A stretch of 64,000 bases of DNA from Mycobacterium europaeum. GTDB taxonomy: Bacteria; Actinomycetota; Actinomycetes; Mycobacteriales; Mycobacteriaceae. The translations under genes were made by a program, and so were the position numbers. Each line of letters starts with the position of its first letter. The stretch's first letter is position 1. Positions 51,221-60,569 of this stretch are shown piece after piece. Below the pieces are notes generated by a model. The model did no database searches, had not been told where the DNA came from, and saw only the letters and a list, made by a program, of their open reading frames with translations. The stretch covers positions 53,835 to 117,834 of the forward strand of contig NZ_LQOU01000042.1 in NCBI RefSeq assembly GCF_002102155.1, read 5' to 3'.

Positions 51221-52960
51221 TTACCTCCTATGAGAACTAAGGGTCCGTTTGGCCGCATGTGCGGCAATGTGATTCGCCGCGACGAAGCCGAAGGTCATCG
51301 CCGGCCCGATGGTCGCCCCCGCGCCGGCGTAGCTGCGCCCCATCACCGGGGCCGCGGTGTTACCCACCGCGTAGAGCCCCGGCACCACGGTGTCGTCGTC
51401 GCGAAGCACCCGCGCGTGTTCGTCGGTCCGCAGGCCACCCGACGTCCCGAGGTCGCCGAGGACGATCCGGAAGGCGTAGTACGGCGGGTTGCCCAGCGGG
51501 AACAGGTTCGGGTTGGGCAGCGTCGGGTCGCCGTAGTAGTTGTCGTAGACGCTGTCCCCCCGGTTGAAGTCGTCGTCATGGCCCGTACGGGCGAGTTCGT
51601 TGAATCGGCGGGCGGTTTCGGCCAGGTTCGCGGCCGGCACACCGATCCTGTCCGCCATTTCCTGCCACGTCATGGCCGCCTTGACCACGCCCGATTCCAG
51701 CCAGGCCGCCGGGACCCGACGCCCGGTGGGCACCGGCGCGCCCGGGATTTTCGGTATCGGCAGGTGCCCGCCGATGACGTAGCGATTCCACGACCGGTGG
51801 TCGGTGATCAACCAGCAGGGGATGTGGGTGACCCCCGATTGCTGGCCGTCGATCATCGCGTGGCCGAAGTCCATGTAGGGCGCCGCCTCGTTGATGAAGC
51901 GCTTGCCGTCGCCGTTGACGATGAACTGCGCGGGCATCATGCGCTCGTTGAGCATGAACTGCATGCGGCCGTCCGGCCATTGGATGGCGGGAAACCACCA
52001 TGCCTCGTCGAGCAGCTCCGTTGCTGCACCCAGCTTTTGGGCCGCACGGATGCCGTCGCCCATGGCGGCGGGATTTCCGAAGCTCCAGTCCTGGTCCACG
52101 ACGGGCAGGAGTTCCTTGCGCCAGGCCAGGTCGTGGTCGAAGCCACCGGACGCCAGGATGACGCCGAGCCGCGCCCCGATCCGCCGGATATCTCCGTCCC
52201 GCCCGACCGCCACACCGGTCACCGATCCCGCGGCGTCGGTGAGCAACTCGGTCATCGGCGAGTCCAGCCACAGCGGGATGCCGCGTTCGCGCATGGTCAA
52301 CCGGAGCCGGGCGGCCAGCGATTGGCCGATGGCCGCCATGCGCTCGCCGAAAACCCGCGCCCGGACCATCCGCGCGATCAGCTTGAGCAGCACCCCCTTG
52401 CCGGCCCACGACTGCCGGATGCGGTAGAACGTGCGAAGCTCCCTGGGCCCCAGCCAGATTCCCTTCGGGGCCAGCGCCAGGGGCTGCAGCAGCCGCTGCT
52501 CGTCGCGGCCGAGCGTGCGCAGGTCGATGGGCGGCACGTTGATCGTGCTGCCGAGTTCGGATCCGCCGGGCAGTTCCGGGTAATAGTCGGCATAGCCGGG
52601 CTTCCAGACGAACTCACACCACCCCGAGAGCCGTTCGAGGAACTCCAGCATCTTCGGGGCGGACTCGACGTACTGCCGGATGCGCGCCTCGCTGACCAGT
52701 CCGTCGGTGATCCGGCGCAGGTATTCGACGACGCGTTCGGGTTCGGGGGCGTAACCCTCCCTGCGCTGGGCGGGCGCCCCGGGCACCCAGATGCCGCCGC
52801 CGGACAGGGCGGTGGAGCCGCCGAAGAACGACGACTTCTCCACCACCAGCGTGTCCAGTCCGGCGGCCTGGGCGGTCAGCGCCGCCGTCATGCCGCCGCC
52901 GCCCGATCCGACGACGAGCACGTCGACGACGTGGTCGAAACCATCCGGCGCCGCGGTCAT
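51221..52960 (-). CDS. FAD-dependent dehydrogenase (KstD/fumarate-reductase-like)
   Basis: 579 residues from ATG 52960. VLVVGSGGGGMTAALTA binds the ADP part of FAD, EKSSFFGGSTALSGGGIWVP follows as in 3-ketosteroid delta-1-dehydrogenases, and the C-terminal GRSYAGAGATIGPAM closes the FAD site. Such enzymes introduce ring double bonds in steroids or similar cyclic ketones. It overlaps the mhpB stop by 4 bases, which links ring desaturation to meta cleavage. A paralogue lies at 57221. Confidence 0.9.
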   Translation of the reverse strand: MTAAPDGFDHVVDVLVVGSGGGGMTAALTAQAAGLDTLVVEKSSFFGGSTALSGGGIWVPGAPAQRREGYAPEPERVVEYLRRITDGLVSEARIRQYVESAPKMLEFLERLSGWCEFVWKPGYADYYPELPGGSELGSTINVPPIDLRTLGRDEQRLLQPLALAPKGIWLGPRELRTFYRIRQSWAGKGVLLKLIARMVRARVFGERMAAIGQSLAARLRLTMRERGIPLWLDSPMTELLTDAAGSVTGVAVGRDGDIRRIGARLGVILASGGFDHDLAWRKELLPVVDQDWSFGNPAAMGDGIRAAQKLGAATELLDEAWWFPAIQWPDGRMQFMLNERMMPAQFIVNGDGKRFINEAAPYMDFGHAMIDGQQSGVTHIPCWLITDHRSWNRYVIGGHLPIPKIPGAPVPTGRRVPAAWLESGVVKAAMTWQEMADRIGVPAANLAETARRFNELARTGHDDDFNRGDSVYDNYYGDPTLPNPNLFPLGNPPYYAFRIVLGDLGTSGGLRTDEHARVLRDDDTVVPGLYAVGNTAAPVMGRSYAGAGATIGPAMTFGFVAANHIAAHAAKRTLSSHRR

Positions 52961-53895
52961 TTCGGCACCGCCGTCCTGATGGCGAAACCGGCGATCAACT
53001 CCGCGGCCGGCTTGTAATAGCGGCCGACGGTCTCGTAGGGGCCCGCGCTCGCCAGCGCCGCGAATGCGGCGACCCAGGTTCGGATTTCCTGCGCGGAACT
53101 GCCGCCCTCGTGGGCCACGAACGAGTTCGACCACTGGTCGAGTTCGCCCAGCCGGCCGCCGTCGATGATCTCGAGGAACCGCTGATCCCACACCGGGTTC
53201 AGTTCCTGCAGGTCGCTGTCGCCGGCCGCGAAGCTCCTGGCCGCCTCGATCACGGCCGCCTGCCGCGCCTGGCGCTGCTCGGGTGTCATCGGCCGGCCGT
53301 GCACGATGCGCTCGAGCACCGGCGGCGGCGCGGTGGCCAAAGCCGGCACCGGTGGGCTGTGGGACAGCCCACCGGATCCCAGTAGCAGCACCCGCTTGTC
53401 CAGCGTGGCCAGATAGTGGCCGACGGCGGTACCGAGCGCTCGGCACCGACCTATCGGCCCGAGCGGCACGCCGATCGCGTTGATGAAGACGGGTATGACC
53501 GGGCGAGAGGTGGCTTCGCCGAACAGCTTCTCCAGCGGCTGCACGGTGCCGTGATCGACGTCCATGCAGGCCGAGACGGCGATGTCGACGCCCGCGTCCA
53601 GCACGGCCTTCGCGCACTCGGTCGCCAGGTCCTCCGGAACGTCCAGCGGGCCGGCATAGGTGCCGTAATCGCCGACCCCGGTGGCGCCGGTGCCGATGCA
53701 GAAGGGCGGCATCATCTTGTAGAAGAAGCCGTTGTAGTGGTCCGGGGAAAAGATGACGACGAGTTCGGGGTCGTAGTCGTCGACGAATTGTCGCGCGTCG
53801 GCGATCGCGCCTTCGATGTCGTCAAGCAGGTCCCGCGCCGGCCCCGGAAGATTCAGGAGCGGGCTGTGCGACATACAGCACAGAGCCAGTGCCAC
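52957..53895 (-). CDS. mhpB: 2,3-dihydroxyphenylpropionate 1,2-dioxygenase-like extradiol dioxygenase
   Basis: 312 residues from GTG 53895, with GAGGGG 12 bases before; GTG 53907 and ATG 53934 are alternatives. The LigB-type sequence closely follows E. coli MhpB: CMSHSPLLNLPG with an iron His at the start, FSPDHYNGFFYKMMPPFC near residue 50, DVDHGTVQPLE, GSGGLSHSPPVP and WVAAFAAL. It cleaves a catechol beside the hydroxyls using Fe(II). The start lies within the mhpA-like gene, a 74-base overlap. Confidence 0.93.
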   Translation of the reverse strand: MALALCCMSHSPLLNLPGPARDLLDDIEGAIADARQFVDDYDPELVVIFSPDHYNGFFYKMMPPFCIGTGATGVGDYGTYAGPLDVPEDLATECAKAVLDAGVDIAVSACMDVDHGTVQPLEKLFGEATSRPVIPVFINAIGVPLGPIGRCRALGTAVGHYLATLDKRVLLLGSGGLSHSPPVPALATAPPPVLERIVHGRPMTPEQRQARQAAVIEAARSFAAGDSDLQELNPVWDQRFLEIIDGGRLGELDQWSNSFVAHEGGSSAQEIRTWVAAFAALASAGPYETVGRYYKPAAELIAGFAIRTAVPK

Positions 53896-55540
53896 TTTGC
53901 GGATCACCCCCTCGGGGCGTGAGCGTGAGCGCATCGATGAGCGCGGCGCTCAGGTCGGGCGCCCGCTGCGCGATGCAGGCGCCGGCGACGCACCGGTCGG
54001 GACGCAGGAACAACACCGATTCCTGGTGGGTGTCGAACCAGGATTTGACGGCCCCGTCGCGGTCCCCCACGACCACGACATCGGGATCGTCGTGTCCGGT
54101 CCAGTGCAGCTGGGTCAGCGGCCGCAGCGCAACGAACCGGGCGCCCAGCGCTTTCCAGTTCGCGAAGGCGACGTCGCCGAGAATCCTGCGGGGGTGATTG
54201 TTCCAGCACAGCACGGCGAACCAGTCCCCGAGCACGTCGTCCAGCAGCACGTTCTGCCGATCGCGGGTATCGACCCGGGGCTGGATGAACAGCGTGCCCA
54301 CCGGCGAATCCGCCCGGCCGGGAGCACTATGCACGACGGCCCCCTGCTCGTAGCGCGGCATCGGCTTGAACCGCATCTCGAGCACATACCGCTTGAGCGA
54401 CGGCACAATTGAGGCCGACCGCACGAGCAGGTCGCGGGCGCCGGTCACCCGGCGGTTGGTCGGCGAGATCACGCGACCCACCATCGTGGACAGGTCGATC
54501 ATCGCCCGCGCGTGTTTGCGGCGCTCCACGTCGTAGGTGTCCAGGAGCTTGTCGTCGGCGCGGCCGCTGACCACCGCGGCGAGCTTCCAGCCCAGGTTGG
54601 CCGCGTCCCGGATCCCGCTGTTGTAGCCCTGGCCCTGCCATACCGGCATCAGATGCGCGGCGTCCCCGGCCAGTAACATGCGGCCCCTGCGGAACGCGCC
54701 GGCGATCCGCGAGTGATGCGTGTAGACCCGCCGCCGGATCACGTCGACGCGGTCGGGATGGGGCACCATCCGGGCCAGCATCCGCGTCAGGAACTCCGGG
54801 TCCTCGGCCTGCTCGTCGGTCTCGTTGGCGTGAATCATGAACTCGAATCGGCGAATTCCGTGCGCGATCGAGATCGAGGCGTACGGGCGTTCGGGGTCGG
54901 CGCCGACCTCGCTGTTGGGATGGCCGAGCGGGTCGTTGGCGACGTCGACCACCAGCCAGCGGGTCGACGAGGTGGTTCCGTCGAAAGAGACACCCATCAT
55001 GCGGCGGGTCGTGCTGCGACCACCGTCGCAACCGACCACGTAACGCGCTTGCAGGCTGGACGTTTCGTGGTCGCGCTCCCCGCCGAGTTCGACGGTGACC
55101 CCGTCGTCGCTCTCCTGGCACGCCGCCATCGGGCGCCCCCACCACACCTCGACGTGCTCGAATCTGTCCAGGCCGGCCAGCAATTCGGCGTCGACAAGCG
55201 GTTGGACGAAGCCGTTGCGCTTCGGCCATCCGAATCGCGCGTCGGGCGGGGCCATTTCGGCCAGCACGCGCCGCTTGGCGTCGACGAAACGCAGGATCTG
55301 ATTGGGCACCGTGTGCGGCACCACCCGGTCGGCGAGCCCGATCGACTGGAATGTCCGCAGGGCCTCGTCGTCGAGCCCGACCCCGCGCGGATAGTCGATC
55401 AGGGTGTCGCGTTCTTCGACCACCACCGTGCGGATGCCCTGCAGGCCGAGAATGTTGGCCAACGTCAGGCCGACCGGACCGGCTCCGACCACGACAACGT
55501 CGGTCTCGATTCCCGCCGGCTCGCGCCCCGCCCCGCCCAT
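53822..55540 (-). CDS. mhpA: 3-(3-hydroxyphenyl)propionate hydroxylase-like flavin monooxygenase
   Basis: 572 residues from ATG 55540. Class A flavin monooxygenase motifs: VVVVGAGPVGLTLANIL near residue 15, YVVGCDGGRST near residue 170 and RMLLAGDAAHLMPVWQGQG near residue 295. MhpA hydroxylates 3-hydroxyphenylpropionate to the catechol that MhpB opens. The adjacent mhpB supports the name; the real substrate may be a related phenol. Its last 74 bases overlap mhpB, and its start overlaps the hydrolase stop by one base. Confidence 0.9.
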   Translation of the reverse strand: MGGAGREPAGIETDVVVVGAGPVGLTLANILGLQGIRTVVVEERDTLIDYPRGVGLDDEALRTFQSIGLADRVVPHTVPNQILRFVDAKRRVLAEMAPPDARFGWPKRNGFVQPLVDAELLAGLDRFEHVEVWWGRPMAACQESDDGVTVELGGERDHETSSLQARYVVGCDGGRSTTRRMMGVSFDGTTSSTRWLVVDVANDPLGHPNSEVGADPERPYASISIAHGIRRFEFMIHANETDEQAEDPEFLTRMLARMVPHPDRVDVIRRRVYTHHSRIAGAFRRGRMLLAGDAAHLMPVWQGQGYNSGIRDAANLGWKLAAVVSGRADDKLLDTYDVERRKHARAMIDLSTMVGRVISPTNRRVTGARDLLVRSASIVPSLKRYVLEMRFKPMPRYEQGAVVHSAPGRADSPVGTLFIQPRVDTRDRQNVLLDDVLGDWFAVLCWNNHPRRILGDVAFANWKALGARFVALRPLTQLHWTGHDDPDVVVVGDRDGAVKSWFDTHQESVLFLRPDRCVAGACIAQRAPDLSAALIDALTLTPRGGDPQSGTGSVLYVAQPAPESSGAGAGPA

Positions 55541-56403
55541 CACCGCCCCAGCAGGAAGTCGAGATGCAAACGATTGAAGGTCTTGGGGTCCTCGTACTGC
55601 GGCCAGTGCCCACACCCGGGCATCACCTCGAAGCGCGCGCCGGGGATCATCGACGCGATGCGGCGGCCCTCCGTCACGTCCGCGGTGGGGTCGTCGCTGG
55701 TCCACAGCACCAGCGTCGGCGCCGTGATCGCGCCGTACTCGTCGGGACCGATGATGTTGCGCGCCCGGATCTCCGGATCCTGCAGCGCCATGATGTCGCG
55801 CATGGCGTCGACGAATCCCGGTTGCCGGTAGACGCGTTGGCGGCTGGCGACCAAGTCGTCGTAGTCCTTGGACTTGTCGGCCATCAACCACTTGATCCGT
55901 GCCTGCACCGTCTCCCAGGCCGGGTCCTCGGCCGCGGCCATCGACAGGGTGATGATCCGATTCATCACGACCGGGTCGGCCTGGGAGCCGCCGGCGGTGT
56001 TGAGGACGAGCCGGTCCACGACGTCGGGGTGGTCGATGGCGGCGCGGGCGGCCACCCAGCCGCCCAGCGACTCACCGCTGATGGAGGCGCGGTCGACGCC
56101 GATGGTGCGCAGGACCGCCATCAGGTGCTCGACGTAGTGGCGGACTTCCAGAGGGTGGCCCGGCTTGCCGGTGTAGCCGTGCCCCAGCATGTCGATCGAC
56201 CACGTCCAGAAGTGCTCGGCATGCGCGGCCAGGTTTCGGACGTAGGCCTCGGCGTGGCCGCCGGATCCGTGCAACAGCACCAGCACCGGCGTGCCGGGAT
56301 CCCCGGCCCGGAGATAGCGGGTCCGCACCCCCCCGGCGTCGAGGTAGCCCTGCTCGAACGCGACGCCCTGGAGATCGCTCCAGATGCTCTCGAACTCCGC
56401 CAC
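55540..56403 (-). CDS. alpha/beta hydrolase (probable ring-cleavage product hydrolase)
   Basis: 287 residues from ATG 56403. HGSGGHAEA oxyanion motif, nucleophile elbow ISGESLGGWVAA (Ser near residue 111), Asp in WTSDDPTAD and His in PGCGHWPQYE. As first gene of the mhp operon it is a candidate MhpC-type C-C hydrolase, sharing that possibility with the hydrolase at 47245. Divergent from the IclR gene across a 125-base region with a palindrome. Confidence 0.9.
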   Translation of the reverse strand: MAEFESIWSDLQGVAFEQGYLDAGGVRTRYLRAGDPGTPVLVLLHGSGGHAEAYVRNLAAHAEHFWTWSIDMLGHGYTGKPGHPLEVRHYVEHLMAVLRTIGVDRASISGESLGGWVAARAAIDHPDVVDRLVLNTAGGSQADPVVMNRIITLSMAAAEDPAWETVQARIKWLMADKSKDYDDLVASRQRVYRQPGFVDAMRDIMALQDPEIRARNIIGPDEYGAITAPTLVLWTSDDPTADVTEGRRIASMIPGARFEVMPGCGHWPQYEDPKTFNRLHLDFLLGR

Positions 56404-56426
56404 GGTTCCTCTCCGGCCGAAAGATG

Positions 56427-56441
56427 GGAAATCTTGTTCTC
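56427..56441. promoter_or_regulatory. weak GAGAAT-N3-ATTCTC site I
   Basis: GGAAAT-CTT-GTTCTC, 9 of 12 arm positions, 23 bases before the hydrolase start at 56403. Listed for completeness; the stronger element here is the palindrome at 56470. Confidence 0.2.
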
Positions 56442-56469
56442 GTTTTTGCCGTATCTGGTGTGCTAATAT

Positions 56470-56485
56470 CGCACATTGATGTGCG
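56470..56485. promoter_or_regulatory. perfect 16-bp palindrome between mhp operon and IclR gene
   Basis: CGCACATTGATGTGCG: 7-bp arms CGCACAT/ATGTGCG around TG. It lies 43 bases before the IclR start (56529) and 66 before the mhp operon start (56403), beside the AT-rich TTATATATAG. Probable IclR operator. Confidence 0.6.
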
Positions 56486-56528
56486 TTATATATAGAGCTT
56501 CGCTCTCGGACGTGGGTCTGTCAAGGCT

Positions 56529-57206
56529 GTGACGGGTTCGGGAACGGGTTCGCAGACGCTGGCCAGGGGACTGACCGCGCTACAGATGGTCGCGGACTCC
56601 CCCGGCGGGCTCACCGTGCAACAGCTCGCCGACCAAATTGGGGTGCATCGCACCATCGCCTACCGACTGCTGACGACGCTGGCGGAGTTCCGGCTGGTGG
56701 CCAAGGGGGAGGATGGTCGCTACCGGCCCGCGGCCGGGCTCGCGGTGCTCGGCGCGTCATTCGACCGCAACGTCCGCCAAGTCAGCCTCCCGACGCTGCG
56801 CGCGCTGGCCGACGAACTCGGCACCACCGTGTCGTTGCTCATCGCCGAGGGTGACCAGCAGGTGGCCATCGCGGTCATCGTGCCGAGCCACGTGGCCTAC
56901 CAACTGTCCTTCCACGAAGGCAGCCGCTATCCGCTGAACCGCGGCGCCGCCGGAATCGCCTTGCTCGCAAGCATGCCGCCGCGCCCGGGGGAACGAGAGC
57001 TGGTCACCCGCGCACGCGAACGCGGCTGGGTGACCACGTACGGAGAGATCGAGCCGAACACCTACGGGCTCGCCGTGGCGGTGCGCCGCCCGGCCCCGTC
57101 CCCTCCCACCTGCATCAACCTCATCTCGCACCGGGAAGACGTCGTGATGCGCGGAAAAGATGCGGTCGTCAAAGCCGCGAAGCAGCTGTCCGAGCTGCTG
57201 AGCTGA
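56529..57206 (+). CDS. IclR-family transcriptional regulator
   Basis: 225 residues from GTG 56529. The winged helix-turn-helix is at residues about 10-60 (LTVQQLADQIGVHRTIAYRLL), followed by an IclR effector domain (LNRGAAGIALLASM near residue 140). IclR regulators such as MhpR control aromatic catabolism. It is divergent from the mhp operon and 14 bases upstream of a KstD-like gene, so it likely controls both. The effector is unknown. Confidence 0.92.
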   Translation: MTGSGTGSQTLARGLTALQMVADSPGGLTVQQLADQIGVHRTIAYRLLTTLAEFRLVAKGEDGRYRPAAGLAVLGASFDRNVRQVSLPTLRALADELGTTVSLLIAEGDQQVAIAVIVPSHVAYQLSFHEGSRYPLNRGAAGIALLASMPPRPGERELVTRARERGWVTTYGEIEPNTYGLAVAVRRPAPSPPTCINLISHREDVVMRGKDAVVKAAKQLSELLS

Positions 57207-57220
57207 AGGGATAGCAGTCC

Positions 57221-58834
57221 ATGTCCTGGGACAAAGAAGTCGACGTCGTCGTGCTCGGCACCGGCGGCGCCGGGCTCACCGCCGCCCTGTCGGCGGCCGC
57301 CGCGGGCGCCTCGGTGGAGGTCTTCGAGAAGGCGCCGACCGTTGGGGGGACCACCGCGGTGTCGGGGGGCGTGGTGTGGATCCCCGCCCATAACCGTTGC
57401 CCCGACGGCGAATTGACACCCGCGGACGCGTTGCGTTACCTGCGCGCGCAGTCCCTGGGCTCGATGGACGACGAGTTGGTGGAAACGTTCGTGCACACCG
57501 GCCCGGCGATGCTCGACTTCGTCGAGGCACACAGCGGTCTGCGCTTCGAGATCGCCACCGGCTTCCCCGACTACCGACCAGAGCTGCCGGGTGGACGGCC
57601 CGGCGGGGGCCGCTCACTGAGCGCGGGACCGTTCGACCTGAACCAGATCGGCGAGTGGGGCAAGCGGATCACCTCGTTTCCGGCCGACTGGTCCAACGTC
57701 GGTATCGACGCCGAAACCAGGGCGCGCCTGCATGTGACGATCGACGAGGGCAGCGACCTCTGCGTCGCCGGCACGGCGTTGATTGCGGGCCTGCTCAAGG
57801 GGCTGCTCGACGTCGGGGTCACACCGCACACCGACGCCCGGGCCGAGGAGCTCATCGCCGAGGACGGCGAGATCGTCGGGGTGCGCATCGCGGTGCCCGA
57901 GCGAACCATCACCGTGCGCGCGCGCCGCGGGGTCGTCCTGGGTGTCGGCGGCTTCGAATGGGATCCGGGTCTGGCCCAGGCATTCCTGCGCGGCCCGATG
58001 CACGGGGCGGTGTCCCCGCCCAACAACACCGGAGACGGCCTGCGCATGGCGATGGCGCACGGCGCCGACCTGGCCAACATGGGCGAAGCGTGGTGGGTGC
58101 CGATCGTCCAGATCCCCGGTGACACCATCGACGGCAAGCCACGCAGCCGCAGCGTGCGCCTGGAACGCACCCGGCCGAGAAGCATCATCGTCAACTCGGC
58201 GGGCCGCCGCTTCGTCAACGAGGCGTGCGATTACAACTCGATGGCCGGCGCCTTCCACTACCTCGATCCGCGCGGCGGGTACGTCAACGACCGCGGGTGG
58301 ATGGTGTTCGATTCAATCCACTTGCAGCGCTATGGATTCCTGGGCACCGAACCGGGACAGCGCGTTCCGGAGTGGTTTTGCGAGTCGGCGGATCTCGTCG
58401 AGCTGGCCGCCAAGACCGGCATCGACGCGGCCGGCTTGGTCCGCACCGTCGAGGACTGGAATCGCCACGTCGCCGAAGGCGCCGATCCCGATTTCGGGCG
58501 CGGCTCCAGCGCCTACGACGGCTATTGGGGCGACGACAGCGCGACCACACTCGCCGGGAAAACCCTCGGCCCGATCGACACCGCCCCCTTCTACGCGGTG
58601 CCGGTGTGCATCGGCGCGATGGGCACCAAGGGCGGACCGCGCACCGACCGCGACGGGCGCGTGCTGCACGTCGACGGTGAGCCGATACCGGGCCTGTTCG
58701 CCGCCGGCAACGCGATGGCCGGAGTCACCGGACGCGCCTACGGCGGCGCGGGTGGAACCCTGGGCCCGGCAATGGTTTTCGGATACCGAGCCGGCCATGC
58801 CGCCGCCACCGGGAAGTCCGTCGACCTGAAGTAA
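57221..58834 (+). CDS. FAD-dependent dehydrogenase (KstD/fumarate-reductase-like)
   Basis: 537 residues from ATG 57221. VVVLGTGGAGLTAALSA and EKAPTVGGTTAVSGGVVWIP bind FAD; GRAYGGAGGTLGPAM closes the site. Resembles the enzyme at 51221 and 3-ketosteroid delta-1-dehydrogenases. It is probably cotranscribed with the IclR gene. Two such enzymes around one meta-cleavage operon suggest an alicyclic or steroid-like ring is aromatised before opening. Confidence 0.9.
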   Translation: MSWDKEVDVVVLGTGGAGLTAALSAAAAGASVEVFEKAPTVGGTTAVSGGVVWIPAHNRCPDGELTPADALRYLRAQSLGSMDDELVETFVHTGPAMLDFVEAHSGLRFEIATGFPDYRPELPGGRPGGGRSLSAGPFDLNQIGEWGKRITSFPADWSNVGIDAETRARLHVTIDEGSDLCVAGTALIAGLLKGLLDVGVTPHTDARAEELIAEDGEIVGVRIAVPERTITVRARRGVVLGVGGFEWDPGLAQAFLRGPMHGAVSPPNNTGDGLRMAMAHGADLANMGEAWWVPIVQIPGDTIDGKPRSRSVRLERTRPRSIIVNSAGRRFVNEACDYNSMAGAFHYLDPRGGYVNDRGWMVFDSIHLQRYGFLGTEPGQRVPEWFCESADLVELAAKTGIDAAGLVRTVEDWNRHVAEGADPDFGRGSSAYDGYWGDDSATTLAGKTLGPIDTAPFYAVPVCIGAMGTKGGPRTDRDGRVLHVDGEPIPGLFAAGNAMAGVTGRAYGGAGGTLGPAMVFGYRAGHAAATGKSVDLK

Positions 58835-58851
58835 CGGGCCGCGCGATGTGA

Positions 58852-59319
58852 TCACCTGCGGCCGGCGGCGTGCTGGTGGCTCGCCGTCAGGCATTCATCC
58901 ACCGGCCAGCCCAGCTGCTCCCACATCGATAACTTGTTCCACTCCTTGATGAATTCGACGAGCTTCCCGTCGTCGACCTGGAAGAGGGCGGCCGCCGACC
59001 AGCGCGCCGTCCGACCAGTCGGCTGGATGTCTCCGTGCAGTTCACCACGGTGCGCGCCCTCGGCGGTATAGCGCAGACAGACGCGATCGGCGGCGGCGAA
59101 CAGGACGTCGAAGCTGATGATGTGGAGGTCGTTCACCTGCTGCATAAGCCGGCCATGGTCCTCGGCGTACTCCTCGAGCGTATGAACGTCCGGGAAGGTG
59201 GTCGGCGCGATGAAGCGGTTGTTCGGGGCGCACAGGTGCGAAACGGCTTCCGCGCCGGCACGGCCGGGAGTGTAAGAGATCTCCAAGTACTCGCGGACGA
59301 TGTCGATGTTGTGGTTCAT
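58852..59319 (-). CDS. SnoaL-like polyketide-cyclase-fold protein
   Basis: 155 residues from ATG 59319 (MNHNIDIVREYLEISYTPG). The NTF2-like fold is suggested by FIAPTTFPDVHTLEEYAEDH and GKLVEFIKEWNKLSMWEQLGW. Probably an isomerase, hydrolase or binding protein. It stands alone on this strand, convergent with the KstD-like gene and 29 bases upstream of the histidine kinase stop. Confidence 0.85.
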   Translation of the reverse strand: MNHNIDIVREYLEISYTPGRAGAEAVSHLCAPNNRFIAPTTFPDVHTLEEYAEDHGRLMQQVNDLHIISFDVLFAAADRVCLRYTAEGAHRGELHGDIQPTGRTARWSAAALFQVDDGKLVEFIKEWNKLSMWEQLGWPVDECLTASHQHAAGRR

Positions 59320-59348
59320 TGCGATAGGCGTACCCAGAAGATCGCGAC

Positions 59349-60569
59349 TTATTTAGCGATCGGCAACTCGACGCAGATGTGGGTGCCCACCGGAGCATCG
59401 AGAAAGGCGAAGACTCCCCCGGCGGCCTCCACGCGGGCCCGGTGCGAGGCCAATCCGATGTGGCCCTCGCCGAGGCGGCGCGCGACCGTCGCGTCGTTGA
59501 ATCCCACGCCGTCGTCGATTACATGCAGCACGCAGGTCTGGTCGGTGATCCCGAGCGTGACCGACGCGCTGCGGGCCTGCGAATGCTGCACGACGTTGGA
59601 CAACAACTCGCGCGCCACCCCGAACACCACCGGGTCGATGTCGGACCGGATCGGGTAGTCGATGTCCGTCGAAATCTCGATAGCCGATCGCCGGGCGGCG
59701 AAGGTGGCCAACTGCTGGACCGCGGCCGCCAGGCCGACCTGCTCGAGAACGGCCGGATGCAGCTCGAAGGTCGCCTGCCGCAACCGCTCCGACGCCAGCT
59801 GCAGTCCGGCCAGTGCGCGCCCCACGCGCTCGTCGCCGGGCATCGCCGCATCCAATTCGACGAGCTCCTGGCGCACGGCCAGGATGTCCTGCAGCGGCCC
59901 GTCGTGGATGGATTCCGAGATCCGGCGCTGCTCCACGTCGGAGGCGGTCATCGTCTGGGCGAGCAGTTCTTCGCGCAGGGTGCTGAGCCCGGCGATCGAG
60001 CGGGTATGCCGTTCCTCGACGCGCACGGCCACAAACGCTGTGACACACAAGAACCCGTAGAGCAGGAATCGGAACGTGGCTTCGGTGACGCCGATCGACC
60101 CGACCATCACAGGGTCCTCGAGCACCGCGATCCCGAACCCCACCATCGAGAAGATCAGCACCACCGCCGCCCGCCGGGACGAGACATCGAGCCCTATCAA
60201 GATCGGCAGGGCCGTCATGATCAGCAACGGGTGGAGCCCGTTGGTTGACAGCACTTGGAAGACCGTCAGCACGACAACGTCGATGACGGTGAACGCGAAC
60301 GGCTCCAGGCGGGCGGCCCCGACCAGCCGGCCCCGGCCGAGCCAACGTCGACTCCGTGAAAATGCCAGCGCCAGAGCGCATAGCGCGACCACGGTGTAGG
60401 CGACGATCAGCACAGTTTGCTGAGGCCACTCGGAGCGCCGGGTGCCGCTGATCATCGCAGCGATCATCAGGCCCACCACACCGATCCGGAGGACCGCCGC
60501 GAGCCGGTACGAGCGCAGCTGGTGAAGCCTGCGCACCCGACCCAGTTCCGCATCACTGGCGATTGCCAC
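59349..60569 (-). CDS. NarL-type sensor histidine kinase
   Basis: 406 residues from GTG 60569. Residues about 30-180 contain some six hydrophobic segments, so it is membrane-embedded with no large extracellular sensor. The HisKA_3 helix reads RRISESIHDGPLQDIL with the phospho-accepting His, and the ATPase has ELLSNVVQHSQ (N box), VIDDGVGF and GHIGLASH. Such kinases pair with LuxR-type regulators; one is divergent at 60677, 107 bases away. Signal unknown. Confidence 0.92.
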   Translation of the reverse strand: MAIASDAELGRVRRLHQLRSYRLAAVLRIGVVGLMIAAMISGTRRSEWPQQTVLIVAYTVVALCALALAFSRSRRWLGRGRLVGAARLEPFAFTVIDVVVLTVFQVLSTNGLHPLLIMTALPILIGLDVSSRRAAVVLIFSMVGFGIAVLEDPVMVGSIGVTEATFRFLLYGFLCVTAFVAVRVEERHTRSIAGLSTLREELLAQTMTASDVEQRRISESIHDGPLQDILAVRQELVELDAAMPGDERVGRALAGLQLASERLRQATFELHPAVLEQVGLAAAVQQLATFAARRSAIEISTDIDYPIRSDIDPVVFGVARELLSNVVQHSQARSASVTLGITDQTCVLHVIDDGVGFNDATVARRLGEGHIGLASHRARVEAAGGVFAFLDAPVGTHICVELPIAK

